Made by a program: the position numbers and the translations under genes
The notes under the pieces: model-generated
The model's input: the letters and a program-made list of their open reading frames with translations, nothing else
Told to the model about the DNA's origin: nothing
Database searches by the model: none
In this document: piece after piece, positions 1 through 7,685 of the stretch
How positions within the stretch are numbered: position 1 is the first letter of the stretch
Layout: each line of letters opens with the position of its first letter
Assembly (NCBI GenBank): GCA_963791885.1
Contig: CAWBUL010000006.1
Location: 2,046,001-2,110,000 of the forward strand
Length of the DNA: 64,000 bases
Reading direction: 5' to 3'
Source: CAVSUZ01 sp963791885
GTDB lineage: Bacteria; Pseudomonadota; Alphaproteobacteria; Acetobacterales; Acetobacteraceae

Positions 1-192
1 GATCAGCGGGGAGGACAGCCCGCACATCATGTCATCCATCAGTGCGGCGCAACCCCGGCCGACGCGGGCGCCAAGCCGCATGATGGTGTCGCGATGGATG
101 CCAGTCAGGCGCTCGACTGAGCGGATGCTCATGCCCTCACTGAGGGCCGCAATGACAGCGATCTGCTTGTCGCGTGGGAGAATGTTCGCCAT
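1..192 (-). CDS. IS1-family transposase, N-terminal part (runs off the window)
   Basis: Reading leftward from an ATG at 192, all 64 codons to the window edge are open. The protein begins MANILPRDKQIAVI and continues with a helix-turn-helix (about residues 18-40, SIRSVERLTGIHRDTIMRLG), followed by a GRGCAALMDDMM stretch. This matches the InsA-like DNA-binding N-terminus of IS1-type transposases as I know them. The catalytic part lies outside the window, so I cannot say whether the element is intact. It sits beside a degenerate tRNA-like sequence and an unassigned gene, which fits a mobile or hypervariable spot. The family call is from recognition and no inverted repeat was seen. Confidence 0.75.
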   Translation of the reverse strand, partial: MANILPRDKQIAVIAALSEGMSIRSVERLTGIHRDTIMRLGARVGRGCAALMDDMMCGLSSPLI

Positions 193-347
193 TGGTCGGT
201 CCAAGGCTGCGGGACCAACCCGGAACTGCTGGAAATCAAGCGTCAACTTGACTATGTTCCAGCAGAGATCGTGATCCGGGGTCGGTCCCTGGGTTTCGGT
301 TCAGGGGCCGGAGTGCTGCGTCAACAGCTTCCGGCTCCGCTCATTCC

Positions 348-423
348 TGGTTCCCCCGCCAGGACTCGGACCTGGATTCCCTCGGGTGTAATGCCGGGCG
401 TCCTACCGTTAGACGAAGGGGGA
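348..423 (-). tRNA. Degenerate tRNA-Glu-like gene with encoded CCA
   Basis: Read on the minus strand, this 76-nt stretch starts TCCCCCTTCGTCTAACGG and ends GGGGGAACCA. It has a six-pair acceptor stem, a D arm (GTC/GAC) with the GG of the D loop, a five-pair T stem (CCAGG/CCTGG) and an encoded CCA. The 5' half closely follows alphaproteobacterial tRNA-Glu. The anticodon arm is poor: two of five stem pairs mismatch. The loop CATTACA has A instead of U at position 33 and would put TTA at 34-36. The T loop has C where pseudouridine is expected. It is most likely a pseudo-tRNA or an integration scar. A functional odd tRNA cannot be excluded. Confidence 0.45.
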
Positions 424-651
424 TATACTCAGAAAGCTCCGGTTTGGGGCCACCCCGTTCAGTTCGAAGCAGGCCGGGGTGGCCCATCTCCTATTCATCC
501 TCACCGCAGCGCCGGCCGGGGAACGCTGCGGCTTGCCACCCTCCTGGTCATCAATCAGCCTCCATCTCTGGACGCACTATGGCCTCTATTGAATACTACG
601 TCAAGGGTGTCCCGCTAAGGATGTCAATAAAAGGCTTGCGTCGGCCGGTGA

Positions 652-671
652 GCGCCCCCATAATGGGGCGC
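652..671 (+). promoter_or_regulatory. Perfect 7-bp inverted repeat before the 688 gene
   Basis: GCGCCCC and GGGGCGC flank a 6-nt spacer (CATAAT). The repeat ends just upstream of the GGAGG ribosome site (674-678) of the gene starting at 688. It could be an operator or an RNA hairpin controlling initiation. The sequence alone does not distinguish these. Confidence 0.5.
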
Positions 672-687
672 ATGGAGGACCTACGCT

Positions 688-1533
688 ATGTCCGAGACTT
701 CCGATACTAAAACACGCGACCGAAGCCCTGGCTATCCCGCTATACCGCTAGGAACAGCGGTAGAGCGACTGATCGCGTTCGAAGCGCATTTCAAACGGTC
801 CCCGGCCCTCACATCGAAGGTTGGGGCGGCATGGGGCCTGAAAGAGGGTAACAGCGATGCCGATCGATGGCTGGCGGCTCTGCGCTCTTATGGGCTGATC
901 GAATACCAGAACGGCCAGAATGGGCGGCTCGCTATTCTGTCTGAGGATGGGCGAACGTATCTTCGCGCCCAGCAGGAGAGCATCAAACAACAGGTGCTCC
1001 GTCGTGCGGCGCTTCGGCCAAAGATGATCGGTTTACTTTGGTCGGAATGGGGGAATGACCGCCCCGCCGATGACGCTTGCTTGGATCAGCTCACCTTTGC
1101 GTACAAATTTAGCGAGCGGGGGGCACGCGCTTTCCTGAAGGTTTATGACGCCACTGTAGCCTATGCAGGACTGGACAATTCTGGTAAAACCGCGCCATTG
1201 TCGGGGGAGCAGGAGGGAGACGACAGCAGTGGGGAGGAAGCTCAAGAGGAGCCAAGCCATCCACCTATGCGACCGCCGCCCGCCCTGGCGCCCCCGCTGT
1301 CCAGCCACCGGATGGGAGGAATTGCGCTAATGCATGGGGAACGTGAACTGACAACTGGTTTGCTCTCGAAGAACGCTAGCTTTCGATTGATTGTCAGCGG
1401 CAACGTGGGGGAAAAGGAAATCGAACGGCTGATCCGGAAACTGGAACTCGATAAGGAAATTCTTGCCGAAGCTGGGGCTGAGTCCGCCGTTGCTACCGGT
1501 CCTGGTTCCTTTGGCGACAGGGAACCAGATTAG
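688..1533 (+). CDS. Winged-helix-like protein of unknown function
   Basis: The 281-residue protein has a strong GGAGG ribosome site about 9 nt before the ATG. Residues about 20-95 have the alternating helices and the turn LKQ/LRSYGLIEY typical of a winged helix. A low-complexity acidic and proline-rich linker follows (about 170-205). The C-terminal block contains the pattern LLSKNASFRLIVSGNVGEKE, then a helix ending in KEIL. I recall proteins with this two-part layout near mobile elements and plasmids in alphaproteobacteria, but their function is unknown. A DNA-binding regulator is an inference. It stands alone, between the IS1-type fragment and a repeat, and its base use is slightly lower in GC3 than the catabolic genes to the right. 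Confidence 0.7.
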   Translation: MSETSDTKTRDRSPGYPAIPLGTAVERLIAFEAHFKRSPALTSKVGAAWGLKEGNSDADRWLAALRSYGLIEYQNGQNGRLAILSEDGRTYLRAQQESIKQQVLRRAALRPKMIGLLWSEWGNDRPADDACLDQLTFAYKFSERGARAFLKVYDATVAYAGLDNSGKTAPLSGEQEGDDSSGEEAQEEPSHPPMRPPPALAPPLSSHRMGGIALMHGERELTTGLLSKNASFRLIVSGNVGEKEIERLIRKLELDKEILAEAGAESAVATGPGSFGDREPD

Positions 1534-1599
1534 GACACCCGCCTGGTGAACTTAGGACAGTGCGGGGCAAATCAGGACAGCACCCGCAAAACGGAAACC

Positions 1600-1685
1600 G
1601 AGACTCCGCCGAGACAAACAACCCGCTGGCGCCCTGTCCGCCCGGACCCCGCCGATTTCCCGATCGACCCCGCGGACCTCTACCC
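1600..1685. repeat. Partial copy of the GTCTC element plus shared flank
   Basis: On the minus strand the double box GTCTC-N6-GTCTC occupies 1600-1615 (GAGAC at 1600-1604 and 1611-1615 on the plus strand). The plus-strand sequence that follows, about 70 nt beginning ACAAACAACCCGCTGGCGCC, is nearly the same as 14271-14340. Several differences between the two copies are third-position changes if read as RQTTRWRPxRPDPADFP, so the flank may once have been coding. The third box present in other copies is missing here. Confidence 0.6.
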
Positions 1686-1720
1686 CCCGGGTGCCTACGC
1701 CTCCGAGGCTGTCTCGCCCA

Positions 1721-3277
1721 TCACCCCATCCGCTGTGCCAAATTCTCCCCGATCATCACGCATGTCACGTGCAAATTCGCGCGGCAGTCCGTCGGCATGA
1801 TCGAGGCATCGCACACAAGCAGCCCCTCAACCCCGCGCACCCGCAAGTCCGGATCCACCACCCCGCGCTGATCCTCATAAGCGCTCATGGCACACGTTCC
1901 CGCCGCGTGCTGCCCGTCCCCCGCCTCCTGCAACAGCAGCGCGTCCAGCGCCGCCTCGGGTAGCGCCGCGGCATCCCCAATTCCGATCTCCGTCTCCCCC
2001 AGCCGGACCGCATCGCACAGACCCGCCAGCCCCGGATGCGCCATCAGCCGAGCCAGCCGTCGCACCGCATCCCGCATCCGCAGTAGATCGCGCTCATCCG
2101 ACAGCATGTTCAGCTCCACCACCGGATCGACCGTCGGATCGGCAGACGCCAAACGCACCTCCCCGCGAGAGAACGCGTCGTACACCAGCGCAGCCACCGC
2201 GCCGGTCGGTCCCGGCTCCGGCCCGATCCCCATCCGGTGGTTGAATGCGACCAGGATCATGTCCCGCTCACCGCCGCCGCCCAACCGGCTGCTATACGTC
2301 ACGCAGCAATTCGTATGCCGAGCATCGGCGCCCTTCGCCCGGTGCTCCGGCGTCAGATCCAGCGTCGCCCGGATCACCGGATGGTCCATCAAATTCCGCC
2401 CCACGCCCGGCAGATCGACGACCACCGGAATCCCCAACCCCCGCAACGCCAAGGCCGCCCCGATACCCGACCGCATCAGGATCGCCGGTGAGTGAATGGC
2501 GCCCGCCGATAGCACCACCTCGCGCGCCGGTATCTCTTGCCACGCATCGCCGATCCGAACGCGCACACCAATCGCGCGCGTCCCATCGAACAACACGCGG
2601 TCCACCAGCGCGCCGCCGCGGATCTCCAGATTCGCCCGCCCGCGCGCCGGCTCCAGATACGCATCATTGGTCGTCACCCGCTGTCCGTCGCGGCTGTTGA
2701 TCGGATAGCAGGAGACGCCTTCGCCCTCCGGCGCATTCAGATCCGCCTTCCACGGATAGCCGACAGCCAGCGCGGCGTCCCACAACCCGCGATCGACCGC
2801 GCCCCAACGGTCCATCGGCGTGCGATAGACGGGCAGGGGGCCACCGCGCCGCATGCCCGGCACCGTGCCCATATCCGCATCGTCTTCGATGCGGTCGAAC
2901 AGCGGCAGCACATCCTTGGCCGACCATCCTTCGCATCCGGCCTCGGCCCAGTTATCGAAGGCCTCCGGCACGCCGCGTATGGCGATCTGCGCATTGACGG
3001 CCGAGCTGCCGCCAAGCGCCCGTCCGCGCCAATAGAACTTAGGCTCCTGCACCGCCGTCCGCCGCGCCATCAGTTCCGGCCATTGCCATTCGGCCTGATG
3101 CGCCGGATCGTGCATGAAGGGGATGATGTTGGCCGACCGCAGGGCAGGGGGCGCATCCGCCGAGCGCCAATCACGTCCCGCTTCCAGCAACAGCACGCGC
3201 CGTCCCGCATCCTCCGACAACCGAGCCGCCAACGCAGCACCGGCGGACCCTGCTCCCACCACAATCACGTCGTACAT
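1721..3277 (-). CDS. GMC family FAD-dependent oxidoreductase (choline dehydrogenase-like)
   Basis: The 518-residue flavoprotein should oxidise an alcohol group on a small substrate. The FAD Rossmann motif GAGSAGAALAARL is at residues 8-20, with the ribose-binding Glu in LLLEAGR near 33. The GMC signature regions GRALGGSSAVNAQ and LSAGAIHSPAILM are present. The catalytic His is in GDGQHAAGTCAM near residue 457, and a second His sits in ANLHVT near 503, where the family has His or Asn. Length is normal for bacterial GMC enzymes. It lies 97 bp downstream of the ABC importer genes on the same strand, so it probably acts on the imported compound. The substrate is unknown. Confidence 0.9.
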   Translation of the reverse strand: MYDVIVVGAGSAGAALAARLSEDAGRRVLLLEAGRDWRSADAPPALRSANIIPFMHDPAHQAEWQWPELMARRTAVQEPKFYWRGRALGGSSAVNAQIAIRGVPEAFDNWAEAGCEGWSAKDVLPLFDRIEDDADMGTVPGMRRGGPLPVYRTPMDRWGAVDRGLWDAALAVGYPWKADLNAPEGEGVSCYPINSRDGQRVTTNDAYLEPARGRANLEIRGGALVDRVLFDGTRAIGVRVRIGDAWQEIPAREVVLSAGAIHSPAILMRSGIGAALALRGLGIPVVVDLPGVGRNLMDHPVIRATLDLTPEHRAKGADARHTNCCVTYSSRLGGGGERDMILVAFNHRMGIGPEPGPTGAVAALVYDAFSRGEVRLASADPTVDPVVELNMLSDERDLLRMRDAVRRLARLMAHPGLAGLCDAVRLGETEIGIGDAAALPEAALDALLLQEAGDGQHAAGTCAMSAYEDQRGVVDPDLRVRGVEGLLVCDASIMPTDCRANLHVTCVMIGENLAQRMG

Positions 3278-3374
3278 GTTTCGCCTGCTGATTCCCGTGC
3301 CCCAGAAAAGCCGAGGCTCCTGCTCATAGAAAAGCTATATCGCCGTCAATGCTACCGCCCCCGGCGCAGCGGGC

Positions 3375-4154
3375 TCACGCGAGCACCGCGGAAAGGAACG
3401 CACGAGTCCGTGCCTCTTTCGGTGCGGATAGCAGCGCACCCGGCAGTCCTTCCTCGACGATCAGCCCTTGGTCCATGAAGATGATGCGGTCGGCCACTTC
3501 GCGGGCGAACCCCAGCTCGTGCGTGACAACGATCATCGTCATGCCGGACAGTGCCAGTTCCCTCATCACGGAAAGAACCTCGCCGACGAGTTCCGGGTCC
3601 AGGGCCGATGTCGGTTCATCAAACAGCATCAACTGTGGCGCCATCGCCAGCGATCGCGCGATCGCAACGCGCTGCTGCTGTCCGCCCGACAGTTGAGCCG
3701 GATAATTGCCCGCCTTGTCGCTGAGGCCCACACGCTCCAGCAGCGTACGGGCCTTCGCCTGAGCTTCCGCCAACGGCTGGCGCAAGACCTGCACCGGCCC
3801 CTCGGTCACGTTCTCCAACGCGGTCAAATGAGGGAACAGATTGAACCGCTGGAACACCATGCCGGTCTTCAGTCGTTGCCGGACGATCTCCTTCTCGGTC
3901 AGCGGATGCAACCGATGACCTTGTCGGCGATAACCGGCCAGTTCCCCATCGATCCAGATGGCCCCGGAATCGATCGTGTGAAGCTGGTTTATGCACCGGA
4001 GCAGTGTGGTTTTTCCCGACCCCGAACCCCCGATGATGCAGAGAACCTCCCCCTGCTCCACATCGAGGGAGACGCCGCGCAGCGCATGGAACTCGCCGAA
4101 GTGCTTGTGCACGTCACGAACCGCCACCAGCGGCGCGGCACTGCCGCAGCTCAT
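3375..4154 (-). CDS. Polar amino acid type ABC transporter ATPase (GlnQ/HisP-like)
   Basis: The 259-residue ATPase would energise import with the permease and binding protein encoded just upstream. Walker A GGSGSGKTT is near residue 43, the signature is LSGGQQQRVAIARS, Walker B is LMLFDEPTSALDP, and the H-loop is VTHELGF. The EPTSALDPELVGEVL run is typical of the amino acid (PAAT) subfamily. The ATG overlaps the permease stop as ATGA (4151-4154), which indicates translational coupling. The substrate could be an amino acid or another small polar nitrogen compound. Confidence 0.93.
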   Translation of the reverse strand: MSCGSAAPLVAVRDVHKHFGEFHALRGVSLDVEQGEVLCIIGGSGSGKTTLLRCINQLHTIDSGAIWIDGELAGYRRQGHRLHPLTEKEIVRQRLKTGMVFQRFNLFPHLTALENVTEGPVQVLRQPLAEAQAKARTLLERVGLSDKAGNYPAQLSGGQQQRVAIARSLAMAPQLMLFDEPTSALDPELVGEVLSVMRELALSGMTMIVVTHELGFAREVADRIIFMDQGLIVEEGLPGALLSAPKEARTRAFLSAVLA

Positions 4155-5026
4155 CGGCTGACGAGGCCGCGTGCGAAGCGGCGCTCCAGCGGCACCTGCA
4201 GCACCGTCAGCGCCGATACGACAATCAGATACCAGATGCCGGCAACGAACAGTAATTCCATGACACGGGAGTTGGCGTAATAAATCCCCTCGGCATTATG
4301 CATGACCTCGGCATACTGTATGACGCTCGCGAGCGATGTCGTCTTCACCATGCCGATGAACTCATTCCCCAATGGCGGGATGACAACGCGCATCGCCTGC
4401 GGCAGCACGATCCGGCGCAACGATCGAAGGTGTGTCATGCCGATCGTCTGTGCGGCTTCGTATTGCCCGGCATCGACCGAAAGCAGACCCGCGCGAATCA
4501 CCTCCGACGTATAGGCGCCCTGGTTCAACCCGAGACCGAGCAGAGAGGCGAGGAACGGGGTCATCACGTCAACCATCCGTGCGTGCCACAAGCCGGGAAT
4601 GCTGACGACCGGAAAGATCAGCGCGAGGTTGTACCACAGCAGCAACTGCAGGAGCACGGGCGTGCCGCGGAACAGCCATACATAACCGATGGCGACGGAC
4701 TGCAGGACGGGATTGGCCGATACGCGCATGACGGCGACGATGATGCCGAGGGCGATGCCCAGGGCCATCGCCAGCACCGACATGATCACCGTATTGGTGA
4801 TGCCGGACAGGATGACCGGAGCTGCGAAGTATTGCCGGACAGTGCCCCAGTCGATCTGTCCCACGGCGAAGGCATGCACAATGAACCCAAGCAGCACCAG
4901 GATGACTGCCGACGCCGTCCACCGGCCATAATGGCGCCGGTGAACAGTGCGCAGCCCCGAAATATCGGGCATCCGGGTCAGCGGTCTTGTCGCCCGCCCT
5001 TCTTCAGCGGGGAAGACCTGCGTCAT
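4151..5026 (-). CDS. Polar amino acid type ABC permease
   Basis: This inner-membrane permease of about 291 residues has several hydrophobic helices. The EAA loop near residue 215 contains YEAAQTIGMTHLRSLRRIVLPQA, a strong match to the HisM/GlnP family. I place the start at the ATG at 5026 (MTQVFPAEEG), because it overlaps the stop of the binding-protein gene as ATGA. An upstream in-frame start would extend into that gene. A single permease gene implies a homodimeric channel. The gene belongs to the five-gene transcript ending in the GMC oxidoreductase. Confidence 0.92.
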   Translation of the reverse strand: MTQVFPAEEGRATRPLTRMPDISGLRTVHRRHYGRWTASAVILVLLGFIVHAFAVGQIDWGTVRQYFAAPVILSGITNTVIMSVLAMALGIALGIIVAVMRVSANPVLQSVAIGYVWLFRGTPVLLQLLLWYNLALIFPVVSIPGLWHARMVDVMTPFLASLLGLGLNQGAYTSEVIRAGLLSVDAGQYEAAQTIGMTHLRSLRRIVLPQAMRVVIPPLGNEFIGMVKTTSLASVIQYAEVMHNAEGIYYANSRVMELLFVAGIWYLIVVSALTVLQVPLERRFARGLVSR

Positions 5027-5862
5027 TCGATCGGCTTGCCGTTGATCAGAATCGCGGGGAGTTCCTCTTTCTCCAGCCCCCATTTTTCAAAGATCTTTCC
5101 GTACGTGCCGTCCTTGATCATCCCCTCGAGCTCGGACGCGACGGCATCACGGAAAGCCGTATCGCTCTTACGGAAAGCGGCACCGTAATGGATGATCGCC
5201 AGCGGTTCTCCGATCACGCGGTAGATGCCGCCTTCCTGCTGGCTGGTGAAAGGAATGGTTTCGCCGCCCTGAACGGCGGCGACGACCCGCCCCTCCTTGA
5301 GCTGCGTGCGCACGTCGGGCGAACTCTCCGCACCGATCACCTCAATCGGCGGCTTGCCTGCCGCCACACAGTTCTTGTCGCTCCAATCCTTGATTTGCCC
5401 GGGATAGGTCGTGGAACGAATGGTGCCGACCTGCTTGCCGCACAACTCGATCGGGTCTTTGATCGCACTGCTGGTCAGCACATAGAATTGTGCCCCGCCG
5501 CGCATATAATCCACGAAATCCATCGTCTTTTCCCGTTCGGGTGTATCCGTGATGCCAGACAGGATAAAATCCGTCCGTCCCGTCGTCAGCGCCGGTATAA
5601 GCTGGGCAAACAGACCGTCGGTCCGCTCGACCTTGAGCCCCAGCCGCTTCGCCAGCGCATCCACAAGATCGATGTCCAGCCCCTTGAACGTGTTCGTCGC
5701 CGGGTCCTTATACTCCATCGGCGGATACGTGGCGTTGATCGAAAGATGCAGCACACCGGACTGCTTGATCGAAGCTGGGATTTGCCCGGCCGCCCGCGCG
5801 GCTTGGGGAAGCAGCATCAACGCCGTCAATGCGACGCCGGAGAGTACCTTTTTGCGCATCAT
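5023..5862 (-). CDS. Periplasmic substrate-binding protein, family 3 (HisJ/GlnH-like)
   Basis: A signal peptide (MRKKVLSGVALTALMLLPQAARA, cleavage after ARA) precedes a family-3 solute-binding domain. Recognisable parts are GVLHLSINATYPPMEY, GLDIDLVDALAKRLGLKVE and the SGITDTPEREKTMDFVDY hinge block. The start is placed at the ATG pair at 5859-5862, which follows a GGAG ribosome site. A longer reading from further upstream adds residues that do not fit a signal peptide. The protein would capture the ligand for the downstream permease and ATPase. The ligand cannot be named from sequence. Confidence 0.9.
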   Translation of the reverse strand: MMRKKVLSGVALTALMLLPQAARAAGQIPASIKQSGVLHLSINATYPPMEYKDPATNTFKGLDIDLVDALAKRLGLKVERTDGLFAQLIPALTTGRTDFILSGITDTPEREKTMDFVDYMRGGAQFYVLTSSAIKDPIELCGKQVGTIRSTTYPGQIKDWSDKNCVAAGKPPIEVIGAESSPDVRTQLKEGRVVAAVQGGETIPFTSQQEGGIYRVIGEPLAIIHYGAAFRKSDTAFRDAVASELEGMIKDGTYGKIFEKWGLEKEELPAILINGKPIE

Positions 5863-5884
5863 GATCTCCATGGATTGAGAGAGA

Positions 5885-6790
5885 CTAAGCGCTGCCGGCG
5901 TCGCCATGCAGCGAATCGTAAAGATGTTTCGCGGTAGTTGGTGTTACGATGTGCCCGCCATGGTCGTTTACATAGCGCAGGATGCCGGTCAGGCGGCCCT
6001 CGTACTCCGGTTGACCCATCGTGAATGTATGGCACACCATCGAGACGAATTGCGGCTCGGGCGATGTCTTCGCGCGCTCGATCACTGCATCCCAGACGCG
6101 GCACATCGCCGGCAGGTTGGAGAATTCGTTGATCATGTAATTCTCGCCCACGACGAAGCGCCGCGAGGTGCCGGCCGTCTGGCCGCCCCACGCCCAGGGG
6201 ATCTCGAATAACGGGCGGTCATCCTGCGGGCCGGCGACCTTCGCCGGGACCTCATTCGACATATAGTACGCGCTCAGCGGTGCATCGCGCCACGCCGCCG
6301 CCTTCTCCGGCCATTCGATCCCCGGCGCACACGACAGATCGATCCCGATACCCGCTTCCCGCACCACAGCGCCGATCGCGGGAGTGAAGCCGTGATAGCC
6401 GCCTCTATACGCGCCAAATGCGATGTCGAGCCGGCGCATGCGGTCGGCCTTTTCCAGAATGATCGGTCGCATGTGAGCGATATCGTAATACGCGCAAGCA
6501 CCGGGCGGTGTCCCGGGCGGCGGTCCGTAAAGATCTTCCTCCGCATGCAGCACCAGGTCGGCACCGTCTCGCCGCAGCGAATGCCAGAAATCGATGAACG
6601 GAGGCTCGAAGAAACGATCCCGGCACACCGGCCCCGTCAGCACGATCCACGCCCCATGGCCATCCACATGCTCCGCCAGGATCGCGCGCATCCGTGCATA
6701 CTTCTTCAGCAATGATGCGTCGTCCTGATAGACCGAAGCAGGATCGGGATCACTGTCAACGTTTACGACCAGATATGGGCCGGCTTGCAT
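5885..6790 (-). CDS. Polysaccharide deacetylase-fold protein, probable amide hydrolase
   Basis: About 301 residues. The layout resembles the NodB/polysaccharide deacetylase fold: VNVDSDPD near the N-terminus in the place of the metal-binding Asp motif, HAEEDLYG in the middle, and AYRGGYHGF in the place of the Arg motif. The canonical TFDDG and HxxxH motifs are altered, so the chemistry may differ. Members of this fold also include allantoinase-like amide hydrolases. The ATG at 6790 has a GAGG site six bases upstream. The ATG at 6811 is an alternative. It is the first gene of the importer-oxidoreductase transcript and lies just downstream of the palindromic operator at 6858-6870. Confidence 0.7.
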   Translation of the reverse strand: MQAGPYLVVNVDSDPDPASVYQDDASLLKKYARMRAILAEHVDGHGAWIVLTGPVCRDRFFEPPFIDFWHSLRRDGADLVLHAEEDLYGPPPGTPPGACAYYDIAHMRPIILEKADRMRRLDIAFGAYRGGYHGFTPAIGAVVREAGIGIDLSCAPGIEWPEKAAAWRDAPLSAYYMSNEVPAKVAGPQDDRPLFEIPWAWGGQTAGTSRRFVVGENYMINEFSNLPAMCRVWDAVIERAKTSPEPQFVSMVCHTFTMGQPEYEGRLTGILRYVNDHGGHIVTPTTAKHLYDSLHGDAGSA

Positions 6791-6857
6791 GGTGCCTCGA
6801 CATGCCTCCATCGCCTGCTCGAATGATTGGCAATCTTCGACTCAAACTGACTTATAG

Positions 6858-6870
6858 TCAAGCAACTTGA
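6858..6870. promoter_or_regulatory. Palindromic operator TCAAG-CAA-CTTGA
   Basis: A perfect 5-3-5 palindrome stands about 68 bp before the ATG of the deacetylase-like gene. A TATAAG hexamer on the minus strand abuts it, which could be a -10 box. The same half-sites with the same spacing occur at 7570-7582. Both lie in promoter gaps around the XRE-cupin regulator gene, so binding by that regulator is a reasonable inference. Confidence 0.6.
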
Positions 6871-6904
6871 TTAAGCATCGTATGACTTGAATTTATGCAA
6901 CCGC

Positions 6905-7519
6905 CTAAAATGTCGGAGGGGTATTGACCCAAAGAATCCGCGCAACCTCGTCGCCCGGGTTCGCGTAGCCATGCAGCTCTTCCGATCGAAAGAAAAACGC
7001 ATCGTCCTTGAAAACCCGGCTGACGCGATTGCCCACCGTCAGGTCGAGCATGCCCTGCAGGACGTAACCCATCTCCTCGCCGACATGCGCTATCAGCCCG
7101 TGGCTGCTGCCGCCCGGCGCAACCTGGTGGATGTTGACCTGAAGCAGCGCGCGCGGCATCTCCGGCACCACGCGTTCCAGGACCACCCCATCGGCCTTTT
7201 GTCTCAAACGCGTTGTAATCGTGGGCCTTTCACCGGCCCGCATGATGAACAGCGGCCCGCCGTCATCCTGCCCCGGCCTGTCGAACATCGCCGCGACGTT
7301 GATGCCTAGCAGCGCAACCAGCCGATGCAGTACCGCAAGCGATGGTTGCACCCGGTCGTTCTCGAGTTTCGAGACAAAGCTTTCCGAACATCCGACCCCG
7401 GCGGCAACCTCCTTGAGGCTCATTCCTTTCATCAGTCGGGCATGCCTGAGCCTGCCACCGATCCGGATGTCGCCGCTGCTGTCCGCGGCCGTCGCGAGCG
7501 TCTTTCCCGGGCGCGCCAT
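6905..7519 (-). CDS. XRE-family transcriptional regulator with C-terminal cupin domain
   Basis: The protein has about 204 residues. The HTH_3 domain lies at about residues 20-75 (RLRHARLMKGMSLKEVAA, then CSESFVSKLENDRVQPSLAVL). A linker and a cupin domain follow (GSSHGLIAHVGEEMGYVLQG, then DAFFFRSEELHGYANPGDE). PuuR-type regulators share this layout and sense small molecules through the cupin. The ATG at 7519 has a GGAGAGAGG site 8 nt upstream. The gene sits between the divergent deacetylase-DctP-ureohydrolase genes and the importer operon. It is flanked on both sides by the same palindrome, so it is the obvious local regulator, probably autoregulated. Confidence 0.9.
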   Translation of the reverse strand: MARPGKTLATAADSSGDIRIGGRLRHARLMKGMSLKEVAAGVGCSESFVSKLENDRVQPSLAVLHRLVALLGINVAAMFDRPGQDDGGPLFIMRAGERPTITTRLRQKADGVVLERVVPEMPRALLQVNIHQVAPGGSSHGLIAHVGEEMGYVLQGMLDLTVGNRVSRVFKDDAFFFRSEELHGYANPGDEVARILWVNTPPTF

Positions 7520-7569
7520 GCCGGCACCTCTCTCCATCGGAGATTACTAGTGCTCGACTTTCCTGCCGG

Positions 7570-7607
7570 TCAAGTTCCTTGACATAGGCCGCGGGCATGC
7601 GTCTAGT
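7570..7607 (+). promoter_or_regulatory. Operator TCAAG-TTC-CTTGA overlapping a -35 box
   Basis: The palindrome at 7570-7582 repeats the one at 6858-6870. A consensus -35 box TTGACA (7579-7584) overlaps its right half. Seventeen bases later, TCTAGT (7602-7607) is a weak -10. A repressor bound here would block rightward transcription of the deacetylase gene and could also control the regulator's own leftward promoter. Confidence 0.55.
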
Positions 7608-7685
7608 TGGCCGCGGCGCGCGGTCCCGGGAAGGTATGGGCGCCGTCGCACGAATGCGGAAGGAGCTGGCGCTGGTGTCACGGCG

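Larger units (their letters stand above)
193..687. other. Intergenic region with tRNA-like sequence and hairpin
   Basis: This 495-base gap holds no convincing protein gene. It contains the degenerate tRNA-Glu-like sequence and, at the right end, a perfect hairpin just before the next gene's ribosome site. Around 217-275 the plus strand can be read as a short peptide containing LDYVPAEIVIR. That resembles a piece of IS66 TnpC, but it is too short to assign. Confidence 0.5.

Noticed and set aside
217..300. Possible IS66 TnpC remnant (LDYVPAEIVIR)
   Set aside because: Only about 20 residues resemble the family, with no flanking motif or inverted repeat. It could be chance.
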